From Mesorhizobium qingshengii (lineage in GTDB: Bacteria > Pseudomonadota > Alphaproteobacteria > Rhizobiales > Rhizobiaceae), in assembly GCF_900103325.1 (NCBI RefSeq), contig NZ_FMXM01000009.1, positions 124,001-188,000 of the forward strand: a stretch of DNA of 64,000 nt. Reading direction: 5' to 3'. A program made the position numbers and the translations under genes. Shown in pieces: positions 35,592 to 44,899 of the stretch (its first letter is position 1; each line of letters starts with the position of its first letter). The notes below the pieces were generated by a model. The model ran no database searches, was not told where the DNA came from, and worked only from the letters and a program-made list of their open reading frames with translations.

Positions 35592-38297
35592 ATGACGGCT
35601 GTCGTATCGACCTCTCGACCAAGCATCGCCTCGCTGGAGGCGCCGCGGCTCGCGCACTACCTCGCGGTCGGGCTGATCGCCGGCGCCATCATCGCGCTGC
35701 AGATATCCGTCATGCGGGTGTTCGCCGTCGGCAGCTGGTCGCATTTCGGCTCGCTGGTGGTGAGCCTCGCCATGCTCGGCTTCTCGCTGTCCAGCGTCGT
35801 CATCTTTGCCGGCAAGGACTGGTTCGACCGGCACTGGCAAGGGGCGGCCACATCAGCCCTGCTGCTGATCGGCCCGCTCGCCGTCGCCTCCAACCTCGTT
35901 GCCCAGACGGTGCCGTTCAACGCCATCTTCCTGGTCTCCGACCCCGAGCAGAAATGGCGGCTGCTGGCTAATTTCCTGCTCTATCTCCTGCCGTTCCTGG
36001 CCGGTGCGTTCTTCCTCGGCATCGTCTTCCTGAAAAGCCGCACCGCCTTCGGCCGCGTCTATTTCGCCGATCTCACCGGCTCGGGGCTCGCCGGCCTCGC
36101 CGTGCTGGTGTCGATGTATCTGTTCGCGCCGGAAACCATCATCGTCGTGCCGCTGCTTTTATGGGCGGCCGGCTCGATCCTGTGGTTCCTCGCTTTCGGC
36201 GCCTGGAAGAGTGTCGTCGCCGGTGTGGTCGTGGCGGCGCTGTCGATCGCCGGCTACCTCATGCTGCCCGGCCTGCTCGGCATCCCCGACATCGCGGTGT
36301 CGCAGTACAAGGGCGTCGCCTATGCGCGCAACTTTCCCGACGGCAAGCGCATCTACCGCAACGTCTCTCCGTTCGGCGACCTGCAGGTCTATGCCAGTTC
36401 CTACATGCATTTCGCGCCGGGCCTGAGCGACAACGCCGCCTTCGGCATGCCCGAAGTTCCGGCCAACACCTATGTCGGCATGTATCGCGACGGCGACGGG
36501 CCGGAAGGCATCATGCGCAACCTGGCGCCGGCCGAGCAGGTCTATTTCCGCTATCTGCCGATGCACTACCCCTACGTCATCAAGACGAAACCCAAGACCT
36601 TCGTCGTGCAGTTCGGCGGCGGCATCTCCACGCAAGCCGCGCTCAATGCCGGCTCGACCTCGGTCGCCGTCGCCGAGAGCAACCCGATGACATTGCGGGC
36701 GTTCCGCGACCCGGTGCTGAAGGACGTCACCGGCGATATCCTGGCCGAGCCGCGGCTCAAGGTGATCGATTATGATGGGCGCCTGTTCCTCGCCAACACG
36801 ACAGAGCGCTACGACGTCATCGATCTCAGCCTCGCCGACAGCGTCGGCCTGTCCAATCCGGGCGGCTTCGCCATCTCGGAGAAATACGCCTATACGCACG
36901 AGGCGATGCTGAGCTACATGCGCGCGCTCGCCGATGGCGGCGTGCTGTCTGTGACCTTGTGGAACAAGGAAGAGCCGCCGAAATCGGTGCTGAAGCTCTA
37001 TTCGACCATCGCCGAGGCGGCCAGGACGTTCGACCGCCAGGGCGCTGCCAACGACATCTTCGCCGTGTCGAGCTATCTGTCGACGACGACGGTGCTGTTC
37101 AAGCGCGGCGGCTTCACCGAGGCGGAAATCAAGACGCTGCGCGACTACACCAAGTCGATGTCGTGGGAGGAAGTCTACTATCCCGGCATGCCATATGACG
37201 GCTCGACGGCGCAAAAGGTCCTCGACGATTATCGCGCCTCGATCTTCGGCAGCGGCGAGGATGCGACGCTCACCCAGCCCGCCGCCGATACCACCGCTCC
37301 GGCCGATCCGACCGCGCCAGCGAATCCCGACTGCGACCCGACGGCGCCGGCGGATCCGACGCTCGATGCCTGCGCCAACGCAGGCGGCGATGCCGGGCCG
37401 GACGTGCTGCCGGCGACCGCGCTGCAGCGCATGGCTTGGCACGCGCTTTTGACCGGCGGCTGGGAAAAGCTCGCCAGCGACTATGTCTTCGACGCGCGGG
37501 CGCTGAGCAACGACCAGCCCTATTTCGCCGCCTATGTGAAGGTCGCCGACCTGCCGAGGACGCTGGACAGGCTCGACCTGTTCCAGGACGACTGGGGTTA
37601 TCTGCTGATCTGGGCGACGCTCGGCATTGCCTGCATTACGGCGGCGTCGCTGGTGCTGCTGCCGGTCATATTCGGCTGGCGCATCGTCTTCTCGCGCTCG
37701 CGCGGCAAGCTCGGCACCATCCTCTATTTCGCCTGTCTCGGCCTCGGCTACATCATGGTCGAGGTCGGGCTGATCAGCCGCTTCACCGTGGCGCTCGCCA
37801 ATCCGACCGTGTCGGCCTCGGTGCTGATCTCGTCGATGCTGGTGTTTTCCGGTCTCGGCAGCCTGTTTGCCGAACGCATCTTCGACCGCGCCAGAACGCT
37901 TCTGCCTGTCTTGTTGCTGGCGATCTGCGTGCTGCTGCTGGCCTACGGCTTCTATTTGTCGCCGGTGCTCGACTGGATCGGCGCCTATCCCTATGCCGTG
38001 CGGCTGCTGCTCTGCTTCCTGCTGGTGTCGCCGCCGGCCTTCCTGATGGGCATGCCGATGGCCACCGCCATGACCTGGCTGGCGCGGCTCGGCAAGGAGC
38101 ATTTGTTCGTCTGGGCCTGGGGCATCAATGGCTGCTTCTCGGTGATCGGCTCGGCCGCGGTGCCGATCGTCGCCACCAGTTTCGGCCTCAGCGCCGTGCT
38201 GCAATGGGCGGCGATCGCCTATCTCATCGCCATCCCGGCTTTCTTCGCGGTGCTGCTGCCGTCGAGGGCGCCGTCCATCCGATTGGTGACGGCCTGA
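35592..38297 (+). CDS. Large membrane protein with spermidine-synthase-like domain
   Basis: A 901-residue inner-membrane protein. About six to seven hydrophobic segments (about 23-230) are followed by a soluble domain of about 390 residues, then several more membrane segments (about 670-900). The soluble part has F-V-V-Q-F-G-G-G-I-S and R-Y-D-V-I-D-L-S-L, which resemble the SAM-binding fold of polyamine aminopropyltransferases. The catalytic Asp-rich motif of true spermidine synthases is not evident. A low-complexity insert (about 559-600) repeats A-P-A-D-P-T. It is preceded by the Tat methyltransferase and overlaps the next gene by one base, so the three may form an operon. The function is unknown. 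Confidence 0.8.
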   Translation: MTAVVSTSRPSIASLEAPRLAHYLAVGLIAGAIIALQISVMRVFAVGSWSHFGSLVVSLAMLGFSLSSVVIFAGKDWFDRHWQGAATSALLLIGPLAVASNLVAQTVPFNAIFLVSDPEQKWRLLANFLLYLLPFLAGAFFLGIVFLKSRTAFGRVYFADLTGSGLAGLAVLVSMYLFAPETIIVVPLLLWAAGSILWFLAFGAWKSVVAGVVVAALSIAGYLMLPGLLGIPDIAVSQYKGVAYARNFPDGKRIYRNVSPFGDLQVYASSYMHFAPGLSDNAAFGMPEVPANTYVGMYRDGDGPEGIMRNLAPAEQVYFRYLPMHYPYVIKTKPKTFVVQFGGGISTQAALNAGSTSVAVAESNPMTLRAFRDPVLKDVTGDILAEPRLKVIDYDGRLFLANTTERYDVIDLSLADSVGLSNPGGFAISEKYAYTHEAMLSYMRALADGGVLSVTLWNKEEPPKSVLKLYSTIAEAARTFDRQGAANDIFAVSSYLSTTTVLFKRGGFTEAEIKTLRDYTKSMSWEEVYYPGMPYDGSTAQKVLDDYRASIFGSGEDATLTQPAADTTAPADPTAPANPDCDPTAPADPTLDACANAGGDAGPDVLPATALQRMAWHALLTGGWEKLASDYVFDARALSNDQPYFAAYVKVADLPRTLDRLDLFQDDWGYLLIWATLGIACITAASLVLLPVIFGWRIVFSRSRGKLGTILYFACLGLGYIMVEVGLISRFTVALANPTVSASVLISSMLVFSGLGSLFAERIFDRARTLLPVLLLAICVLLLAYGFYLSPVLDWIGAYPYAVRLLLCFLLVSPPAFLMGMPMATAMTWLARLGKEHLFVWAWGINGCFSVIGSAAVPIVATSFGLSAVLQWAAIAYLIAIPAFFAVLLPSRAPSIRLVTA

Positions 38298-39229
38298 TGC
38301 CCGACCGGCGCGCCATCATCGCCGGACTGCTGGCCGCGGCAACCTTCCCGGCGGCGAGCCCGGCGGCGCGCTTGCGCAAGGCCATATCGACGATCGTGCC
38401 GTTCAAGACATCGCCATTCCCCTACCGGGGAAAGCTGCCCGACGGTTCCGGGCCCTTTCTCGACGTGACGGCCAATGGCCGGCACGGCCACACCTCGCCG
38501 CGCGGCGGCATCTACTGGGAAGACGAGACCTATTCCGACCGAAGCACGCTGCTGGCGGTACCGAAAGGGTTCGATCCGGCCAAGCCGGCGGTCATCGTGG
38601 TGTTCTTCCACGGCAATGGCGCCACCTTGCAGCGCGACGTCGTCGGCCGCCAGCGGGTGGTCGCGCAGGTCGAGGCGTCCGGCCTCAACGCCGTGCTGGT
38701 GGCGCCTCAATTCGCCAGCAACGCGCAGGATTCCAGCGCCGGCAATTTCTGGACGCCGGGCGCCTTTGCCAGGTTCATGACCGAGGCGGCCCAAGGCCTG
38801 GGCAAGCTGACCGGCGCCAAGGCGGCGAAATTCGACGCCATGCCGGTGGTGCTGGTCGCCTATAGCGGCGGCTACAACCCTTCCGCCTCCGTGCTGAAGA
38901 ACGGCGACATCGGCGGCCGCCTGCTCGGTGTCATCCTGCTCGACGCGGTGTTCGACGAAGCGGACATTTTCGCCAACTGGATCGCGCGCCACAGGAAGAG
39001 CTTCTTCGTCAGCGCCTATGGCCAGTCCTCGGCCTCCGGCAATGCGCAGATCCGGCAGTTGCTGGCAGGGCAGGGCATCGACGCCAGTTCGGATCCGCCG
39101 CGCCGGCTCGAAGCCGGCACCGTCGCCTTCCTCGCCTCGGATGCAGCCCACGACAGCTTCGTTAACCGCGCCTTCGTCGGCAACCCGCTGCATTGGCTGC
39201 TGGCCCGCCTGCGCGGGTTTCCGCGCTAA
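38297..39229 (+). CDS. Exported alpha/beta-hydrolase-like protein
   Basis: A 310-residue protein. The N-terminus M-P-D-R-R-A-I-I-A-G-L-L-A-A-A-T-F-P-A-A-S-P-A-A-type sequence is a twin-Arg or Sec signal of about 24 residues. The mature part has F-F-H-G-N-G as an oxyanion loop and V-L-V-A-Y-S-G-G-Y-N-P, where Ser is probably the nucleophile. A His near the end (D-A-A-H-D-S-F-V) could complete the triad. The ATG overlaps the stop of the membrane protein gene by one base (TGATG). The substrate is unknown, and a periplasmic role with the membrane protein is likely. Confidence 0.82.
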   Translation: MPDRRAIIAGLLAAATFPAASPAARLRKAISTIVPFKTSPFPYRGKLPDGSGPFLDVTANGRHGHTSPRGGIYWEDETYSDRSTLLAVPKGFDPAKPAVIVVFFHGNGATLQRDVVGRQRVVAQVEASGLNAVLVAPQFASNAQDSSAGNFWTPGAFARFMTEAAQGLGKLTGAKAAKFDAMPVVLVAYSGGYNPSASVLKNGDIGGRLLGVILLDAVFDEADIFANWIARHRKSFFVSAYGQSSASGNAQIRQLLAGQGIDASSDPPRRLEAGTVAFLASDAAHDSFVNRAFVGNPLHWLLARLRGFPR

Positions 39230-39262
39230 GTCCTCTTACCACTCCCGTCCCGGTTCCCGGCC

Positions 39263-39541
39263 ATGCTTCTGACCGCCATTGTCATCGCCCAAATATTGGA
39301 CCCGCTCCGGATCGTGCTGGTTGGGGTCGCCTATTTCCTCAGCCGGTTGGTTGAGCGGCCGGGCATGGGCTGGTTTGGATTGCTTGCGGCGATTGCCGTG
39401 ATCGCCGCTGCATTTCCGTTCGTGATATTCGGCCAGTCCGGCGATATCGCCTGGACCGCCGCCGCGGTCGGGGTGATATCGAACGCGCTCATAACCGCCG
39501 TCTTGGCCGGGCTGCTGCGGCTCCAGCGCCGGTTTTTCTGA
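39263..39541 (+). CDS. Small inner-membrane protein, 92 residues
   Basis: A 92-residue protein with three hydrophobic segments (about 4-24, 37-57 and 63-86), ending in the basic sequence L-R-L-Q-R-R-F-F. It follows the hydrolase gene after 33 bp and may be the last gene of that group. There is no clear Shine-Dalgarno sequence. The family is not recognised. Confidence 0.65.
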   Translation: MLLTAIVIAQILDPLRIVLVGVAYFLSRLVERPGMGWFGLLAAIAVIAAAFPFVIFGQSGDIAWTAAAVGVISNALITAVLAGLLRLQRRFF

Positions 39542-39679
39542 TCGTCGGCACGTCTCATCTCGGCAGGGCGCCGTCGATGCCGATGTCGGCAATCGTTGCC
39601 AGTTCGGCGGCGACAGCGGCGGCGCGGCGTGCCGGCCACCTCTCTCCCATTTCATGGGGGCGAGGAAGCCAAGCCTTGT

Positions 39680-40936
39680 TCAGTTGAACCACAGCGCAAA
39701 CGTAAGGAACCCGCCACCGCCGAACTCGCGCTGGATCTGGTCGAAATCGTCGCTGGTCAGGATCTTGCCGCTTTCGAGGTAGGGCGCGATGGCCGGGCCG
39801 GTGATCGACAGCACGAGGTCGAAGGGCTTCGGCTCGTCGAAGAAGCGCTTCATGTTGATGCCCTTGCCGGTGATGCGGAAATGCGGCAGCAGCACGCGGC
39901 CTTCGAGCAGATCTTCCGCCATCGTCAAGGTGGCGAGCCAGGCCGCGACCTGCTCCTCGCCGACTTCGAGGCCGGTGAGCTGGTTTTCGCCCTTCTGCTG
40001 CGGTCCGGGCAGCCATTCGCGGTCATTGTCGGTCTCGGCGCGGATTGCCTTCCAATCCTCGCGCGACAGCCGGATCATTTCGAGCAGTTCGCGGCGCGCC
40101 GCTTGTCGGCGTTCCGGTTCGACCACCGGCCAGTTGATCATGTGCACCATCGAGATGAAATCGGCGATACGCCATTCCGAGGAGAAGATGCTTGAGCCCA
40201 TCTCGCTCGGCGGGGGCACGAGAATGTCCTGCAACGGCAGCTTGGCGCGCGGGAACAGCATGTGGAACGAGCCGTCGAAAGTGTTTTTGAAATCATGCGC
40301 CAGCCAGAAATCGGCCTGCGCCATCAGGAACTCGGCATAGCCCTGCAGCCAGAAACCGTCGGCGCGGTCGAAGCGGAAGGTCAGCGCCGGTGCCGCGTCG
40401 TCCGGCGCGCTGCCGCCGCGCGACAGCGCGGCCATGATGGCCGCCATGCTTTCGTCCGGCGCGATCATGCCATCCTCGTTGAGGTCGATGCCGACATGGG
40501 TGAGGTCGATGACCATGCCGATATCGGCATCGGCGGGCACCGAATCCAGCGTGGCGGCGGATTTCTCCAGCCGGTCGCGGAAGGCGGCCAGAATGGCGCG
40601 GAACTGCTCGTAGGTCAGCGGTTCGGGGTTGGGATTGTCGGGCACCGGCAACCGCATCAGCGGCAGCATGAAGGATTGCGGGCTCTCGAAGCCATGACGG
40701 TGCAGGCCGCTGGCCAGGATCTCCAGCGCGGTGAAGAATTCACCGGCGCCGGCCGCATAGGCTGATGCCGGATCCTTGGGCGCGGCGGCCTCCAGCGTCG
40801 ACAGGGCGCTGTCGCGCGCGGCCACGGTCTTCGCCTCGAACAGGGCGGTTGCCGCTTCGGGCATTGCTGCCCGGGCCGAAGACAATGGCACGAGCATAAT
40901 GAAGGCGGATGCCAGCAGGCTCGAAAGTCGGTTCAT
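39680..40936 (-). CDS. Exported protein with an EF-hand-like loop, function unknown
   Basis: A 418-residue periplasmic protein with a signal peptide (about 1-23, A-R-A-A cleavage). One calcium-binding-type loop, D-L-N-E-D-G-M-I-A-P-D-E, lies near residue 152. The remaining domain is helical, with W-L-Q-G-Y-A-E-F-L-M-A-Q-A-D-F-W and N-M-K-R-F-F-D-E-P-K-P-F-D. GGAGGA precedes the ATG at 40934-40936. It is 60 bp downstream of the caspase-TPR gene on the same strand, which suggests a shared operon. Confidence 0.75.
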   Translation of the reverse strand: MNRLSSLLASAFIMLVPLSSARAAMPEAATALFEAKTVAARDSALSTLEAAAPKDPASAYAAGAGEFFTALEILASGLHRHGFESPQSFMLPLMRLPVPDNPNPEPLTYEQFRAILAAFRDRLEKSAATLDSVPADADIGMVIDLTHVGIDLNEDGMIAPDESMAAIMAALSRGGSAPDDAAPALTFRFDRADGFWLQGYAEFLMAQADFWLAHDFKNTFDGSFHMLFPRAKLPLQDILVPPPSEMGSSIFSSEWRIADFISMVHMINWPVVEPERRQAARRELLEMIRLSREDWKAIRAETDNDREWLPGPQQKGENQLTGLEVGEEQVAAWLATLTMAEDLLEGRVLLPHFRITGKGINMKRFFDEPKPFDLVLSITGPAIAPYLESGKILTSDDFDQIQREFGGGGFLTFALWFN

Positions 40937-40996
40937 CGTGGTCCTCCGGTTTGCCGTTCCATCGCGATCATAAACACAATCGGCGACGCGCGCCCG

Positions 40997-43579
40997 TCAC
41001 TTCAGCGCCGCCAGCGCCTTGTCGATTTCGGCCATCTGCCCCTGGAAGTAGCCGTCATATTGGGGATAGCCGGCGTCGTGACAAAACGACCAGGCCAGTT
41101 GCATCCGCTGCCTGGCATCCCCGAGCAGCCTGGCATCGCCGTTCTTGCGGCCGAGGATAAGCAGCCCGGCGCCGACCCCGCCTTGCAGGGACGCCCATTG
41201 CAGCGGCGCGCTCTCTTTCGTCCACTCTTTCAAGGCTTCGTCATAGGAGGCGAGACCGGCCCGGATGGTCGCGTCATCGCCCGTCCGCTCACCGGTCAGG
41301 ACGAGGGCGCGGGCAAGATTGTTGTGCGCGGTCGCCCAACTGAACGGCTCGCGTTTGCGCGTCCATTCCTCCAGTGCGTTGCGGTAGGCATTGGCCGCCA
41401 GCGTAAGGTTCTGCGTGCCTTGCTCGCGCTGGCCGATAGACAACATGGCGTTGGCCAGGTTGTTCTGTTCCGTCGCCCACAGCAGCGGCACGCGCTCGCG
41501 GGTGTTTTCACTGAGCGCGGCATTGTAGGCATCCACTGCCTGTTGCAGCAGGTCGCTGCCGTCGAGCCGGTCGCCGATTGCCCATAGCGCGCTGCCCAGG
41601 CCATCCTGCGCGGCGGCCCAGGACAGGGGGTCGAGGTCGCGGGTCAGCGTGTTCAGCACATCCTCATAGGCATCGACGGCTTCATGCAACCGATCCGGCT
41701 GGTTGCCGCGCAGGCCGATCCACGCGATGGCGTCGGCTTCGCCCTTGCGCGCCAGCGCCCATTTGACGGGTTGCTCCTGTCGCGAAATCGCCTGCCGGGC
41801 GGCGGCGAAGGCAGTCGCCGCCAACTGGTATTGCTCCGGGCCGCTCTTGCGCATCCCAAGCATTACCAGCGCCGTGCCGAGATTGGACTGGGCCTCCGCC
41901 CACAGCGAAGGATCGACCTGCTTGATCCCGCTGGAGACGATGCCGGAGAAGATGCCGACCGCCTGCTCCAGCGACGCAGAGCCGCTCTGGCGCTGCCCAT
42001 ACATATACATCGCCAGGCCGAAATCGTTCTGGGTCATTATCAATTGAGGTGTCAGGCGATCCTGGGGAAGCAGCTTGGCCGCTTCGGAAAATGTTCGCAT
42101 CGAGGCCTGCAGAGCCTTGTTGTCGCCGCGAAACGTGCCGTAGGCGCGGATGGCATTGGCTTCAGCCAGCTTGTAGTGCCAGGCGAGGCCAGCGTCCCAT
42201 TTCTTCACCTGTTCGAACGCCTTGCGGTAGTCGTCGGCCGCCTTCATCTGCTGGAAGGCGAGGAAATAGGTATCGCCGCTGCGGCTGTAGACTTCGGCGA
42301 ATTCGATCCGCCTGGCCTTGACGTCGGCCTCGGCCCGATCGACGGTTTTGGACAGTCGCGCGACACGCGCCTTGGCCTGTTGCTGGAACTGGATCGCTGC
42401 TGTCACCGCGCCGTCGGCCAGCGCCTTTTCGGCGAGATCCGACAAGCGGACGATGTCTACGTCCGTGCTCTTCAGCGTCTGCCTTTCCGCAATGATGGTC
42501 TTGAGATGTTCGGTCTGGCCGCGCAGCAGCCGGTCCAGTTCGCGCGGGTCGCTGGGCACATCGGTGCCTAGCGCGGCGAGCAGGCCGTAGAGCGTTCCGA
42601 GCGGCACGGCTTCCGAATTGGCGGCGGCCTCGACAAGGTGGCGCGTGTCGGCGGCCGTCTTGGCGATGGTCAGCAGCAGCTTGCGACGCTCGCCGCGGAT
42701 CGCGGCGTCGTCACCGGCCGCCTGTTCCGGCGACAGGCCGAAATAGAGCAGCCGGCGCAGGCTGGCATTGGTCCATGGCCGCTGGCGCCCGCCGGTCTGC
42801 ACATAGACCTCCTCGGCCACCATCGTCATGACGTCGCCGAAGGCAAAACCGCCGGCTGCCAGATGTTTCAGCAGCGCGGCGGCATAGGGGCTGTTGCCGC
42901 CGGCATCGCCATCGAGCGCGGCGTGGCCGGGCTCGGCGGCAAAGCCGATCACCTCGCCCAGGCTTTGCGGCGCGTCGGCGGCATCGGCGAGAGGGGCGGC
43001 TCCGCGCGTCAGGTCGAGCCCGGCGGCGGCGACGGGTGCAGGACCGGAGGAGGTGACGATGGTCGCCCCGGCGGGGAACGGGTTGGTGCGGCAGGCGTCC
43101 AGCAACACGATGGCGACGGGAACCTTGGCCTTCAGTTCGGCCAGCAGGCCCGATAGCGGAACTAGGTTCTTGCCGGCATCGGCGAGCGCGGATGGGTCGG
43201 CGCCGACCGGCACCAGATAGTTCTCGCCGCCGGCCTCGATGCCATGTCCCGAATAGTAGAGCAGCGCCACATCGGCGCCGGCCGCGTCCTCGACGAAACG
43301 TTGCAGGCCGCGGTCGAGCCTGGTCTTGTCGCCATCAGTGACGGAGGTGACATCGAAGCCGAGTTCACCGAGCAGGCGATCGACCGCGCGGGCGTCGTTG
43401 GCGGGGTTGGGCAGGGCGGTCAGATGTTCGTAGCGGGATTCGCCGATGACCAGCGCCACGCCGCGCATCGGCTTTGCGTCATCGGCCCAAGCGGAAGGCG
43501 CGTTGAGAAACAAGGCGAGGCAAAAGGCCAGCAGCAACGCCGCGAACCTGGTCCCGCAATGCCGGTCGACCATCCCCAT
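40997..43579 (-). CDS. Caspase-fold peptidase (C14) with TPR repeats, exported
   Basis: An 860-residue protein. After a signal peptide (cleavage near W-A-D-D) comes a caspase-like domain (about 38-330). The catalytic dyad is His112 in L-L-Y-Y-S-G-H-G and Cys163 in L-L-D-A-C-R-T-N-P. The rest (about 470-850) is helical with repeats of about 55 residues of the TPR kind, each with W-A-x-x-x-N-N-L-A. Proteins of this type are proteases or protease-like sensors in bacteria; targets are unknown. I placed the start at 43577-43579, in front of the signal; an ATG at 43612 is another option. It probably shares a transcript with the EF-hand-like protein. Confidence 0.88.
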   Translation of the reverse strand: MGMVDRHCGTRFAALLLAFCLALFLNAPSAWADDAKPMRGVALVIGESRYEHLTALPNPANDARAVDRLLGELGFDVTSVTDGDKTRLDRGLQRFVEDAAGADVALLYYSGHGIEAGGENYLVPVGADPSALADAGKNLVPLSGLLAELKAKVPVAIVLLDACRTNPFPAGATIVTSSGPAPVAAAGLDLTRGAAPLADAADAPQSLGEVIGFAAEPGHAALDGDAGGNSPYAAALLKHLAAGGFAFGDVMTMVAEEVYVQTGGRQRPWTNASLRRLLYFGLSPEQAAGDDAAIRGERRKLLLTIAKTAADTRHLVEAAANSEAVPLGTLYGLLAALGTDVPSDPRELDRLLRGQTEHLKTIIAERQTLKSTDVDIVRLSDLAEKALADGAVTAAIQFQQQAKARVARLSKTVDRAEADVKARRIEFAEVYSRSGDTYFLAFQQMKAADDYRKAFEQVKKWDAGLAWHYKLAEANAIRAYGTFRGDNKALQASMRTFSEAAKLLPQDRLTPQLIMTQNDFGLAMYMYGQRQSGSASLEQAVGIFSGIVSSGIKQVDPSLWAEAQSNLGTALVMLGMRKSGPEQYQLAATAFAAARQAISRQEQPVKWALARKGEADAIAWIGLRGNQPDRLHEAVDAYEDVLNTLTRDLDPLSWAAAQDGLGSALWAIGDRLDGSDLLQQAVDAYNAALSENTRERVPLLWATEQNNLANAMLSIGQREQGTQNLTLAANAYRNALEEWTRKREPFSWATAHNNLARALVLTGERTGDDATIRAGLASYDEALKEWTKESAPLQWASLQGGVGAGLLILGRKNGDARLLGDARQRMQLAWSFCHDAGYPQYDGYFQGQMAEIDKALAALK

Positions 43580-43776
43580 CTTTCCGCCCGAAAGATCCAA
43601 ACCCGGCCCCATGCTAATGCGCTGACCGTGGCGGCTCAATGGCGCAGTCGCGGCGGCGCGGTGAATGTCTGGCGGCAAAACGGTTGCGACGACAAGGACA
43701 AGCCCCTTGATTGTTGCCGGATGCGCTTCAACCGGCCCAGCGGACGGTCTACACAGGGCAAACGATTGGGCATCGC

Positions 43777-44835
43777 GTGTCGAATTATCCGCTTTCCTAC
43801 AAACTGTCCTGGCTGCCGCGTTTCCTGAAGCCGTCGCTCGGCGGCGACGTCGGAGAATTCGCGCCGATAGCCGCAACGACGATGGCGCCACCGCCGACGC
43901 GGACGGTGCGGCTTGCCTTCGTCGGCGACATCTCGTCGGTGGCCAATCGCGGCGCGCCGGACTGCGATCCGGCGATCATGACACTGCTCGGCGCAGCCGA
44001 CCTGGTGATCGGCAATTGCGAAAGCCCGATCGTGGACAGACCGAGTGCCGTGCTGGGGACGAAGCTCGGCACGCATCATGCCATGACCGGGCGCTTTCTT
44101 GATGAGGCGCTTGCCGCGGCAGGCATCCCGCATGACAAGCTCGTGCTGTCGCTGGCCAACAATCATGTGTTCGACCAGGGCGTCGCCGGTTTCGACGAGA
44201 CCGTGGCGGCGCTGAAGCGGCTCGGCATCCGCACAATCGGCCTCACCGCCGATGGTCCGGTGCCTGTCAAAGTCGGACCGCTGACATTGGGCTTCGCCGC
44301 CTTCACGCTCTGGCGCAACGCCGACGCTGACCTGTTTGCCGGCCGCGTGTCGATGGATGGTGATCCGGCGCGCTGGCCGCGCGACGCCGGTTTCGATCTT
44401 ACCTGTGCCGTACCGCATTGGGACTGGGAGTTCCGGCATTTCCCGCGCGCGGAAACGCGGGCGCTGGCCAGGCAGTTGGCCGGGCAGGGCGTCGGGCTGA
44501 TCGCCGGCCATCACGCCCATGTCGTGCAGCCGGTGGAACGGATCGACGGGACGATCGTCGCTTATGGGCTGGGCGATTTCCTTGGCACCGCCTTTGCCCG
44601 TCAGCCATGGCCCGGACGCATTGGAGGCATCCTCGTCGTCGATGTCAGTGCCGATACCGGCACGCGCGGTGCCATCGCGTCTTACCGTCTGCATCCGTTC
44701 ATGCGGCTGCGGGCCGGTGATCATGAGCGGCTGGTGCCGGTGGAGGTGCTGGAGGGTGGAATGCGCGGTAGGGTCGAAGGTCGGCTGAGGGCGATTTTTC
44801 CTTCTCTCGCAACGCAAGAGGATGTCACCGTCTAA
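43777..44835 (+). CDS. CapA-like metallophosphoesterase
   Basis: A 352-residue CapA/PgsA-type protein of the metallo-phosphoesterase fold, the family of poly-gamma-glutamate capsule synthesis CapA. Motifs are A-F-V-G-D-I-S-S-V, V-I-G-N-C-E-S-P-I (a G-N-x-E type motif), L-S-L-A-N-N-H-V-F-D-Q-G, G-H-H-A-H-V-V-Q-P and V-A-Y-G-L-G-D-F. There is no signal peptide. The start is uncertain: the GTG at 43777 begins V-S-N-Y-P-L, and a TTG at 43711 is open too. It is divergent from the caspase-TPR gene. No other capsule genes are near, so another cell-surface or signalling role is possible. Confidence 0.85.
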   Translation: MSNYPLSYKLSWLPRFLKPSLGGDVGEFAPIAATTMAPPPTRTVRLAFVGDISSVANRGAPDCDPAIMTLLGAADLVIGNCESPIVDRPSAVLGTKLGTHHAMTGRFLDEALAAAGIPHDKLVLSLANNHVFDQGVAGFDETVAALKRLGIRTIGLTADGPVPVKVGPLTLGFAAFTLWRNADADLFAGRVSMDGDPARWPRDAGFDLTCAVPHWDWEFRHFPRAETRALARQLAGQGVGLIAGHHAHVVQPVERIDGTIVAYGLGDFLGTAFARQPWPGRIGGILVVDVSADTGTRGAIASYRLHPFMRLRAGDHERLVPVEVLEGGMRGRVEGRLRAIFPSLATQEDVTV

Positions 44836-44899
44836 CCGTCTGGTGGCCCCCGCAAAAACGACTATCATGCGGTGGCAGAGGCAGGCTCGCGGGGCGGCG

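Noticed and set aside
36159..38204. A 681-residue open frame on the minus strand opposite the membrane protein
   Set aside because: It is His-, Arg- and Gln-rich with no domain, and lies against a well-formed membrane protein with clear hydrophobic segments.
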